This document shows positions 1 through 4,695 of a DNA stretch of 5,720 bases, piece after piece; the stretch's first letter is position 1; each line of letters begins with the position of its first letter. The stretch comes from Acidimicrobiaceae bacterium (GTDB lineage Bacteria > Actinomycetota > Acidimicrobiia > Acidimicrobiales > Ilumatobacteraceae). The stretch covers positions 1-5,720 of the forward strand of contig CANKUF010000056.1 in the NCBI GenBank assembly GCA_947486675.1, read 5' to 3'. The notes beneath the pieces are model-generated. The model had not been told where the DNA came from. It was given only the letters and a program-made list of their open reading frames with translations, and ran no database searches. Both the position numbers and the translations under genes were made by a program.

Positions 1-165
1 GGTGTTCAATGAGCGCGCAAGCGCACCCTTGTCATCCATTTCAACAATCAAGGTCTTCTTGCCAGTTGACGCAGCAAAGCTGGCTAGAGCACTTGCAAAT
101 GTTGTCTTTCCTACCCCACCCTTGCCCGTAACAAAGAGCAGGCGGTGATCAAGTAGTTGTGGCAG
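1..165 (-). CDS. ArsA/GET3-like anion-transporting ATPase, N-terminal fragment (runs off the left edge)
   Basis: This is a deviant Walker-A P-loop ATPase of the ArsA/GET3 family. Only its first ~55 codons are in the window. Reading the minus strand from 165 gives a short lead-in (LPQLLDHRLLFVT), then the P-loop GKGGVGKTT at about residues 15-23, a helix, and the strand TLIVEMDDKG at about 39-48, as expected for the second strand of this fold. In actinobacteria such proteins are often annotated ArsA-like without any link to arsenic; the true substrate is unknown. The start is a problem: between the in-frame stop at 265-267 and the P-loop there is no ATG, GTG or TTG. The best candidate is CTG at 165-163, which has GGGAG six bases upstream; a second CTG at 171-169 overlaps the DUF3107 stop as CTGA. 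It appears co-transcribed with DUF3107 and mrp. ParA/MinD-type ATPases share the P-loop, but the lead-in and the strand after it fit ArsA better. Confidence 0.75.
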   Translation of the reverse strand, partial: MPQLLDHRLLFVTGKGGVGKTTFASALASFAASTGKKTLIVEMDDKGALARSLNT

Positions 166-167
166 CG

Positions 168-401
168 TCAGCTCCCAAAGCCGAGCTTGCGTGCGCCTTC
201 CGGTGCACCAAACTCCACATACGCAAGTTTCGCTGAAGCAACAAGTACTTCGCGTCCGCGATTGTCAACCAACGAGAACACTTCGGTCTTACCGGTAAGC
301 GCTGCTTCGGCAGCAGCCTTTGCCTTGGCTTGCGCCTTTTCGTCGTCGATCTCCACCATGAGTTCACGTACTGATTGTTGAATTCCGATGCGAATTTCCA
401 T
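168..401 (-). CDS. DUF3107 family protein (small actinobacterial conserved protein)
   Basis: This 77-aa protein matches the DUF3107 family from memory: an N-terminal strand MEIRIGIQ, a helix with a charged, alanine-rich stretch (about residues 19-35), then strands around FSLVDNRGREVLV and the typical end KLAYVEFG...RKLGFG. It has no signal peptide, membrane segment or cysteine, so it is probably a small cytosolic protein. Function is unknown; the family is largely confined to Actinobacteria, and Mycobacterium tuberculosis TB9.4 (Rv3208A) is a member. The start is ATG at 401-399 with GGAA five bases upstream. It sits 35 bp after mrp, and its TGA overlaps or abuts the start of the ArsA-like gene, so the three genes probably share a transcript. 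Its position between two P-loop ATPase genes hints at a partner or adaptor role, but nothing in the sequence shows this. Confidence 0.88.
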   Translation of the reverse strand: MEIRIGIQQSVRELMVEIDDEKAQAKAKAAAEAALTGKTEVFSLVDNRGREVLVASAKLAYVEFGAPEGARKLGFGS

Positions 402-406
402 TGTTG

Positions 407-410
407 TTCC
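407..410 (-). promoter_or_regulatory. Ribosome binding site of the DUF3107 gene
   Basis: The minus strand reads GGAA five bases before the ATG at 401. It is short but well placed within the 35-bp gap after mrp, and supports separate initiation in an mrp-DUF3107 transcript. Confidence 0.45.
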
Positions 411-436
411 GTTCGTTGAAGTGAAGTACTTGCAGG

Positions 437-1582
437 CTAATTCACTTTCAGCGCTGCGCTGAAAATTTTCTTAGGCTTCATTTCTTCTGCAATACGTTTT
501 GCCAAGCCAGCAAAGATTTGACCAATTTCGCTGTCTGGAGCAACAGCAGTAATTGGTCGGCCATCGTCGCCGCCTTCGCGTAACGCAGACATGAGTGGAA
601 TTTGTGCGAGTAATGGAACATTGAGTTCGTCGGCCAATGATTGCCCGCCGCCACTGCCAAACAATTCGTAACGCACACCGTCGTCGCCCGTAAACCATGA
701 CATGTTCTCGATGATTCCACGAACTGGCAAGTTCACCTTCGTGGCCATTGCTGCCGACAACTTGGCAACTTTTTGCGCTGCTTCTTGTGGCGTCGTTACC
801 ACGATTACTTCGGCACGCGGCAAGTACTGGCTGAGGCTCAATGCAATGTCACCAGTTCCTGGCGGCATGTCGATGAGCAAGAAGTCTGGTTCATCCCAGA
901 ACACGTCGGTAAGGAATTGCTCCAACGCTTTGTGCAACATTGGTCCGCGCCACACCACTGCTTGTCCTTCGGGAACGAAGTATCCGATACTGATGCACCG
1001 AACGCCCCACTTCTCGGGAGGCAACAACATGTTGTCAATCACTACTGGGTCGCGATCGGTACCAAGCATGCGCGGAATTGAGTAGCCGTAAATATCGGCG
1101 TCCACGATGCCAACTTTGTATCCCTGCGCTGCAAGAGCAACTGCGAGGTTGGTGGTGACACTGGATTTTCCTACGCCACCTTTGCCTGAGGAAACCAAAA
1201 TTGGTCGAGTCTTTGAACCAGGTTGTGCGAATGAAATTTCGCGACCAGATGCATGGCCTTGTGCTGGCTGTGAACCTGCAGTTGCGCCTGGGTTGCCGTG
1301 CAACATTTCGCGCACCTTCGCGCGCTCGTCGTCGGTCATTACTCCGAAGTTCAACGCAACATCTTTCACACCATCGAGTGCACGCAATGCGGTACCAACA
1401 CGATTTTGAATTTCATTACGTAACGGGCAACCAGCGATGGTCAGCACCACGGTCAGGCTGACTACACCGCCCTTCATCTCTACGTCGCGCACCATTCCAA
1501 GGTCCACAATGGAACGGTGGAGTTCTGGGTCCTCTACAGGGCGGAGGGCTTCAATGATCTGTTCTGTTGTGGGGGTTGACAT
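437..1582 (-). CDS. mrp: Mrp/ApbC/NBP35-family iron-sulfur carrier ATPase
   Basis: This 381-aa cytosolic P-loop ATPase belongs to the family that binds and transfers Fe-S clusters to apoproteins. Residues ~5-80 are a MIP18/DUF59 domain with the conserved cysteine C52 in TIAGCPLR. A Gly/Ala/Gln-rich linker (~95-120) leads to the ATPase: deviant Walker A GKGGVGKSS (133-141), switch motif DADIYGYSIPRMLG (161-174), Walker B FLLIDMPPGTGD (234-245), and the family motif IENMSWF...ELFGSGGG (291-313). Length and domain order are normal for bacterial Mrp. The CxxC found after ENMS in E. coli/Salmonella-type proteins is missing here (WFTGDDGVRYE instead); C52 and C196 are the only cysteines. The start is ATG at 1582-1580 with GGAG four bases upstream. 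It is the first gene of a minus-strand operon with DUF3107 and the ArsA-like gene, and it is divergent from a regulator with candidate Fe-S ligands. Confidence 0.95.
   Translation of the reverse strand: MSTPTTEQIIEALRPVEDPELHRSIVDLGMVRDVEMKGGVVSLTVVLTIAGCPLRNEIQNRVGTALRALDGVKDVALNFGVMTDDERAKVREMLHGNPGATAGSQPAQGHASGREISFAQPGSKTRPILVSSGKGGVGKSSVTTNLAVALAAQGYKVGIVDADIYGYSIPRMLGTDRDPVVIDNMLLPPEKWGVRCISIGYFVPEGQAVVWRGPMLHKALEQFLTDVFWDEPDFLLIDMPPGTGDIALSLSQYLPRAEVIVVTTPQEAAQKVAKLSAAMATKVNLPVRGIIENMSWFTGDDGVRYELFGSGGGQSLADELNVPLLAQIPLMSALREGGDDGRPITAVAPDSEIGQIFAGLAKRIAEEMKPKKIFSAALKVN
446..464. repeat. Perfect 8-bp inverted repeat (hairpin) in the last codons of mrp
   Basis: TTTCAGCG (446-453) and CGCTGAAA (457-464) are perfect inverted copies separated by 3 bases, and GAAAATTTTC (461-470) next to it is itself palindromic. 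In the mrp mRNA this could fold into a tight hairpin within the codons for the last residues, just before the stop and the DUF3107 gene. No run of T follows the stem on the minus strand, so it is not a standard intrinsic terminator. It could be a processing or stabilising element between the two genes, or chance within coding sequence. Confidence 0.45.
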
Positions 1583-1590
1583 GGGGCTCC
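1583..1590 (-). promoter_or_regulatory. Ribosome binding site of mrp
   Basis: The minus strand reads GGAGCCCC directly before the mrp ATG, placing GGAG four bases from the start codon. It fixes the mrp start at 1582. The site also lies inside the TTG-initiated upstream extension of the divergent regulator frame, which argues against that longer start. Confidence 0.7.
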
Positions 1591-1601
1591 AATAATTTCC
1601 A

Positions 1602-1613
1602 CTATGGCCATAG
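1602..1613. promoter_or_regulatory. 12-bp perfect palindrome, candidate operator
   Basis: CTATGGCCATAG is a perfect 12-bp palindrome in the gap between divergent mrp and the winged-helix regulator. It touches the upstream side of the plus-strand -10 element and lies where mrp transcription would begin if the mirrored -10 is used. A dimeric winged-helix regulator bound here would block both promoters. The operator role is inferred from position and symmetry; no known consensus was matched. Confidence 0.45.
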
Positions 1614-1623
1614 GTACAATACC
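1613..1623. promoter_or_regulatory. Symmetric bidirectional -10 region (TACAAT on +, TATTGT on -)
   Basis: GGTACAATACC is an inverted repeat (GGTA, 3-base centre, TACC) that gives a -10-like hexamer on each strand: TACAAT at 1615-1620 on + and TATTGT at 1621-1616 on -. The + hexamer ends 6 bases before the GTG at 1627, the spacing expected if transcription starts at the start codon itself. The - hexamer would start mrp mRNA near 1609, leaving a leader of ~27 nt that includes its GGAG site. No convincing -35 box is at standard spacing in either direction. Confidence 0.45.
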
Positions 1624-1626
1624 TGT

Positions 1627-2349
1627 GTGTCGAGCAAGTCTGCCAACCTCACCTCGGGATCCTTCACCGCGCAGGTGTCTGCGATCACCTCGGCATTTGG
1701 AGACCCAACACGTCGTGCCGTTTACCTGTTCGCTCGTGAAAGCGAGTCAGGTGTCACTGCCGCTCAGGTAGCAGAGAAGTTTGAAGTCCATCCAAACGTT
1801 GCACGACATCACCTCGACAAATTGTCTGCAGGCGGATACCTAGAAGTTGCTGTTGATCGCCACGAACGTGGTGGCGCCGGCAGGCCTTCAAAGTTGTACC
1901 GCGCGGCAGCCGACACCAACCTTTCATTCCCTGTTCGCAGTGACGACTTAGTGCTGTCTCTGCTGGGAAAAACTCTGGCATTGCTTCCCCCAGACAAAGC
2001 AGAAGCAATGGCCGAAGAAGTTGGCCAGCAATACGGTTTGGCAATGGCAGCGGGCATGCAAGGCGACGACATTTCTGCCGGGCACAAGTCGTTGCGTGCC
2101 GCAATGCAAGCAGTTGCTGATGCACTTACTGCTCATGGTTTTGCAGCACACACCGACCAGCGCAACAATCAACTTCGCATTGTGAACAACCACTGCCCAT
2201 TCGGCGATGTTGCAATTGAGCACCCAGTTATTTGTGCAGTAGATCGTGGAATGGTGAAAGGAATGCTCACCGCAATTTACGGTGACACTTCTCCTTTAAC
2301 TTCAGCGTCGTTGCCACAAGGCGACACGTTTTGTGCCACCACTGTTTAG
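1627..2349 (+). CDS. Winged-helix (COG2345/SufR-like) transcriptional regulator with putative Fe-S cysteine ligands
   Basis: This is a 240-aa DNA-binding regulator when started at GTG 1627. Residues ~17-92 form an ArsR-type winged helix: FGDPTRRAVYLFAR, recognition helix around HPNVARHHLDKL (55-66), wing GAGRPSKLYR (83-92). A helical middle follows. The C-terminal domain has CPFGDVAIEHPVIC, giving C190-x12-C203, and a last cysteine at C236. Three C-terminal cysteines spaced this way resemble the Fe-S-binding part of SufR, which represses Fe-S assembly genes when it carries a cluster; ligation here is inference. GTG 1627 is preferred because TACAAT ends 6 bases upstream, suggesting a leaderless transcript. 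The frame is also open back to a TTG at 1567, but that extension overlaps the mrp start and its ribosome site. It is divergent from mrp, the likely target, and ends 7 bp from the convergent sulfite-oxidase-like gene. Confidence 0.88.
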   Translation: MSSKSANLTSGSFTAQVSAITSAFGDPTRRAVYLFARESESGVTAAQVAEKFEVHPNVARHHLDKLSAGGYLEVAVDRHERGGAGRPSKLYRAAADTNLSFPVRSDDLVLSLLGKTLALLPPDKAEAMAEEVGQQYGLAMAAGMQGDDISAGHKSLRAAMQAVADALTAHGFAAHTDQRNNQLRIVNNHCPFGDVAIEHPVICAVDRGMVKGMLTAIYGDTSPLTSASLPQGDTFCATTV

Positions 2350-2356
2350 TGCTGCT

Positions 2357-2968
2357 TTAGTCGCCTGAAAAGCGCTGCTCTAAAAACGGATCGCCGTACA
2401 TGTGATATCCGTTTTGCTCCCAGAAACCTGGAGCATCGGTTTTACGCAATTCAAGACCGCGCAACCATTTAGGCGATTTCCAGAAATATAAATTTGGAAT
2501 GAGCAATCGCACAGGACCGCCATGAATTGGTTCAATGTCTTCGCCTTCAAACTCGTACACCACCATTGACTCATCGCGCATAATGTCGGCGAGCGGAAGG
2601 TTCGCGGTGTATCCGTATTCGGCATGGCCCATCACAAATGCTGCTTCTGGTTGTACGTCCGCACGATCGAATAGATCGCGAACTTTCACTCCGCGCCATG
2701 TTGTGTCGAACTTCGACCATTTCGTCACGCAGTGAATGTCGGTGGTCAATGTGGTTGACGGCATCGACTTCAGTTCGTCAAACGTAAGCGTGAACTCGTT
2801 GTTTACAGCACCAAAAATCTTCAGATCCCACTGGCCGGGTTTATATGTTGGGACATCACCAACATGAAGAACAGGAAAACGTTCGGTTAAATACTGCCCA
2901 CTCGGCAGACGATCTCCGTCATATCCGCGCTTTACAACGTCTTCTCGATTGCGATCAAAAAATCCCAT
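2357..2968 (-). CDS. Sulfite-oxidase-like molybdopterin oxidoreductase (cytosolic)
   Basis: This 203-aa single-domain protein belongs to the sulfite oxidase/YedY (MsrP) molybdopterin fold. The signature is THE molybdenum-ligand cysteine C80 in IHCVTKWSKFDTTWRGV (78-94 region), followed by the family segment HGGPVRLLIPNLYFWKSPKWLRGLEL (split by position: HGGP at 149-152, FWKSPKW at 162-168). Other features are GHAEYGYTANLPL (114-126) and an aromatic C-terminus. It lacks a Tat signal and any membrane segment, unlike periplasmic MsrP, so it resembles cytosolic YuiH-type proteins; the natural substrate is unknown and no haem partner (MsrQ) lies nearby. The start is ATG 2968 with GAGG (2977-2974) five bases upstream. 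The frame stays open to 3433, but that part is antisense to the phosphatase gene and low-complexity, so it is not coding. It is divergent from the phosphatase and convergent with the regulator. Confidence 0.9.
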   Translation of the reverse strand: MGFFDRNREDVVKRGYDGDRLPSGQYLTERFPVLHVGDVPTYKPGQWDLKIFGAVNNEFTLTFDELKSMPSTTLTTDIHCVTKWSKFDTTWRGVKVRDLFDRADVQPEAAFVMGHAEYGYTANLPLADIMRDESMVVYEFEGEDIEPIHGGPVRLLIPNLYFWKSPKWLRGLELRKTDAPGFWEQNGYHMYGDPFLEQRFSGD

Positions 2969-2972
2969 AATT

Positions 2973-2977
2973 ACCTC
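2973..2977 (-). promoter_or_regulatory. Ribosome binding site of the sulfite-oxidase-like gene
   Basis: The minus strand reads GAGGT then four bases then ATG (2968). This decides the start of a frame that is otherwise open for another ~155 codons upstream. Confidence 0.65.
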
Positions 2978-3003
2978 GTAGATAGTTTGCCTCAACTCGC
3001 CAC

Positions 3004-3009
3004 TAGATT
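3004..3009 (+). promoter_or_regulatory. Possible -10 element (TAGATT) for the SixA-like gene
   Basis: TAGATT fits the TAnnnT pattern and ends 8 bases before ATG 3018, compatible with a leaderless or near-leaderless start. There is no recognisable purine-rich ribosome site before 3018. No -35 box stands out. The evidence is weak because the whole divergent gap is only 49 bp. Confidence 0.3.
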
Positions 3010-3017
3010 CAGTGCTG

Positions 3018-3482
3018 ATGTCACTATTTTTGGTGCGCCACGCAAAGGCCGGCAAGCGAAGCCAGTGGGAAGACGACGATTCGTTGCGACCACTTGTGGC
3101 AGAGGGCGTTCGCCAAGCCGAAGTAATTGCAGAGTCCATTGCCCCGCTACAGCCAACCGCGCTGTACTCCAGCCCATTTGTGCGATGTGTACAAACCCTT
3201 GAACCACTGGCCAAAGCAACTGGGCTTTCCGTTGTTAAGCATGAGTTACTTGCAGAAGGTGTTGATTTCATTGGCACCGTCGACTGGATGCACACACTTG
3301 CCGATGGCGCAGTTATGTGCAGCCATGGCGACGTGATCCCAGAAGTTATTGACGCACTCGAGCGACGCGGCATGGAAGTCAGTGGCTTCCGTGAATCGCG
3401 CAAAGGTTCAGTGTGGGTACTTGAGCGTCGCAATGACGTATTTACTGGCGGTCATGCTTGGCCGCCGCCGCGCTTCGAATAA
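3018..3482 (+). CDS. SixA-type histidine phosphatase
   Basis: This 154-aa protein is a small branch-2-like member of the histidine phosphatase (phosphoglycerate mutase-like) superfamily. The catalytic motif is LVRHAKAG with R7 and nucleophile H8. SSPFVRCVQT (51-60) supplies the second arginine R56, E80 is a candidate proton donor, and CSHGD carries the second histidine H103. Length is close to E. coli SixA, which dephosphorylates phosphohistidine on phosphotransferase proteins; the substrate here is unknown and no phosphotransferase gene is nearby. It has no signal peptide or membrane segment. ATG 3018 is chosen; GTG 3012 is two codons upstream in frame and possible. It is divergent from the sulfite-oxidase-like gene and ends 1 bp from the convergent ccmI-like stop codon, with no terminator between them. 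Confidence 0.88.
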   Translation: MSLFLVRHAKAGKRSQWEDDDSLRPLVAEGVRQAEVIAESIAPLQPTALYSSPFVRCVQTLEPLAKATGLSVVKHELLAEGVDFIGTVDWMHTLADGAVMCSHGDVIPEVIDALERRGMEVSGFRESRKGSVWVLERRNDVFTGGHAWPPPRFE

Positions 3483-3483
3483 C

Positions 3484-4215
3484 TCAGCCCGGGAGCGCTG
3501 CGTTAACTTCTTCAATAATTGAAGACACAAATCCCATCACTTCAGCGGGTGGGTTTGACGCTGCACAAATATCCAGTTGTTCCTTCGCACCCAGCGCATC
3601 GCCAGCTAGGCGAAAACGCACAATGCCCAAGAAGCAATGTGCATCTGGGTAGTTCGGGTCAACTTCAATTGCGCGTTCAAGGCCTTGCGTTGCAGCTGCA
3701 AGCGCAACAATTTTGATGTCGTCTGCCGCGTCACGAGCAATCAATGCAATAAGCCACGAGCGATATGTCAGTGCTTCAGAGTTGTCAGGGTCAAGTTTCA
3801 ACACTTCGCTGTACAACTCAATTGCTTTTTGTGGCTCGCTGAAATTGATGGCACGCGCTTGCGACAACAGTGAGGCGGTGGAGTCTTCAATTCCGCCGCT
3901 ACTGGTTTGTCCGGGTAAACGTTGTCCCGACTGATCAGCTACCAGCCAACCTGCCAAACACGCAAACGCCACGATCGAAAACGACACCACAATCGCCTTT
4001 GCGCGAGATTTCGGAGCACGTCGATTCAGACTTGATTGCCCTGCTTCTATTGCTTTCAATACATTTGCCGCACGTTGTGTGTAGCCAGACTTCAACGTTG
4101 CGTAGTCCTCGTCGTCAATGTCGCCAGCAGCCCGTTCACGCTCAACATCGCGTAACGAATCGAGTAAGAAGTTTCGTTCTTCTTCTAGGCGTGCCAGTTC
4201 GTCTGGGTTCATCAT
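3484..4215 (-). CDS. ccmI: CcmI-like TPR protein of cytochrome c maturation
   Basis: This 243-aa membrane-anchored protein is the last gene of the ccm operon. Residues 5-60 are a charged coil rich in Leu/Glu/Arg, with a segment (ERERAAGDIDDEDYATLKSGY) like the cytoplasmic loop of CcmI. A single transmembrane helix spans ~73-93. The outer part has TPR-like helical pairs at ~115-145 (KAIELYSEVLKLDPDNSEAL) and ~170-217 (LERAIEVDPNYPDAHCFLG). CcmI/CycH chaperones apocytochrome c to the haem ligase CcmF/H. Canonical CcmI has a first membrane helix before the coil; it is absent here, as often seems to be the case in actinobacterial versions. Two consecutive ATG codons (4215 and 4212) are both possible starts; they follow the ccmH stop by 3 bp, so translation is probably coupled. 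The gene name rests on position and layout rather than strong residue identity. Confidence 0.75.
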   Translation of the reverse strand: MMNPDELARLEEERNFLLDSLRDVERERAAGDIDDEDYATLKSGYTQRAANVLKAIEAGQSSLNRRAPKSRAKAIVVSFSIVAFACLAGWLVADQSGQRLPGQTSSGGIEDSTASLLSQARAINFSEPQKAIELYSEVLKLDPDNSEALTYRSWLIALIARDAADDIKIVALAAATQGLERAIEVDPNYPDAHCFLGIVRFRLAGDALGAKEQLDICAASNPPAEVMGFVSSIIEEVNAALPG

Positions 4216-4218
4216 GAA

Positions 4219-4695
4219 CTACCGATCTTCACGGAGCGCACGTTCCACCAGTTGCGCGTCTTCAACAGAAATTGAGTCACTTCCAACCACTTTCCAGCGA
4301 CGAAACGCAAAGCCCAACGTTCCAACCGCGCAGATGAGCACGAACACGGGAAGCACCCAAATCAACGAATCAAGCCCGGTCGAACGCGGTACCAGCAACA
4401 CGCGACTTCCAAATCGGGCTTCGATGTATGCGATGATTTCGTCATCTGATTGCTGACCACCAGCAATTTGCCGCGCAACCTCTGCGCGAATGGATTCGGC
4501 CCCAGATGCACGCGACACATACACACTCTCACCCGAGCACGTCGGGCATGCCAAAACTTTCGTAATGGCATCAATGCGGTCGGCTTGTGTGCGAGGGCCG
4601 GAATCTCGCGTGCTGCCAAATGCGAGCAACGCAACAGCAGAAAGCACCAACAGCAGCCACGACCATTTGTTGTGAACGGATTTTGACTTCATCAC
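4219..4695 (-). CDS. ccmH: CcmH-type apocytochrome c thiol reductase/ligation subunit
   Basis: This 158-aa protein has the CcmH/CycL layout: an N-terminal membrane anchor (~12-27), a short outer helical domain with the redox pair C50-P-T-C53, and a second membrane helix (~111-131). CcmH reduces or holds the haem-binding CXXCH cysteines of apocytochrome c and works with CcmF and CcmG on the outer side of the membrane. The family motif LRCxxCQ appears as LACPTCSGES, so the arginine and glutamine positions differ, while the downstream IIAYIEARFGSRVLL fits the usual YGDFVL region. Two starts are possible: GTG 4695, which overlaps the ccmG TGA as GTGA, or ATG 4692, which overlaps by one base. Either way it is translationally coupled to ccmG; no strong ribosome site is visible. 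The stop is 3 bp before ccmI. Confidence 0.88.
   Translation of the reverse strand: MMKSKSVHNKWSWLLLVLSAVALLAFGSTRDSGPRTQADRIDAITKVLACPTCSGESVYVSRASGAESIRAEVARQIAGGQQSDDEIIAYIEARFGSRVLLVPRSTGLDSLIWVLPVFVLICAVGTLGFAFRRWKVVGSDSISVEDAQLVERALREDR

Noticed and set aside
149..367. 72-codon open frame on the minus strand over DUF3107
   Set aside because: It is an out-of-frame shadow of DUF3107 with Arg/Lys-rich, low-quality composition and no ribosome site.
702..1085. 127-codon plus-strand open frame inside mrp
   Set aside because: It is antisense to a clear Mrp ATPase domain; its translation resembles no known family and reflects mrp codon structure.
1576..1581. TTGACA, a perfect -35 consensus on the plus strand
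   Set aside because: It is 33 bp from the TACAAT element, far from the usual ~17 bp, and lies within the mrp start region. A CACTAT at 1600-1605 gives 18 bp spacing but is a poor -10.
1567..1626. Upstream TTG start for the winged-helix regulator
   Set aside because: It would overlap the mrp start codon and ribosome site and the candidate promoter; the translated extension has no family-like residues, and GTG 1627 fits a leaderless start.
2335..2400. Possible terminator between the convergent regulator and sulfite-oxidase-like genes
   Set aside because: Only short stems (such as CACT-GTTT-AGTG) without a T-run are present; the gap is just 7 bp.
2969..3433. N-terminal extension of the sulfite-oxidase-like frame (about 155 extra codons, minus strand)
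   Set aside because: It is antisense to a well-supported histidine phosphatase gene, is Ser/Thr/Arg-rich without recognisable domain content, and a good GAGG ribosome site precedes ATG 2968.
3470..3505. Possible terminator hairpin (GCGCTT with GAGCGC) between the SixA-like and ccmI-like genes
   Set aside because: The stem is short with a long loop and no T-run follows on either strand; it lies mostly in coding sequence.
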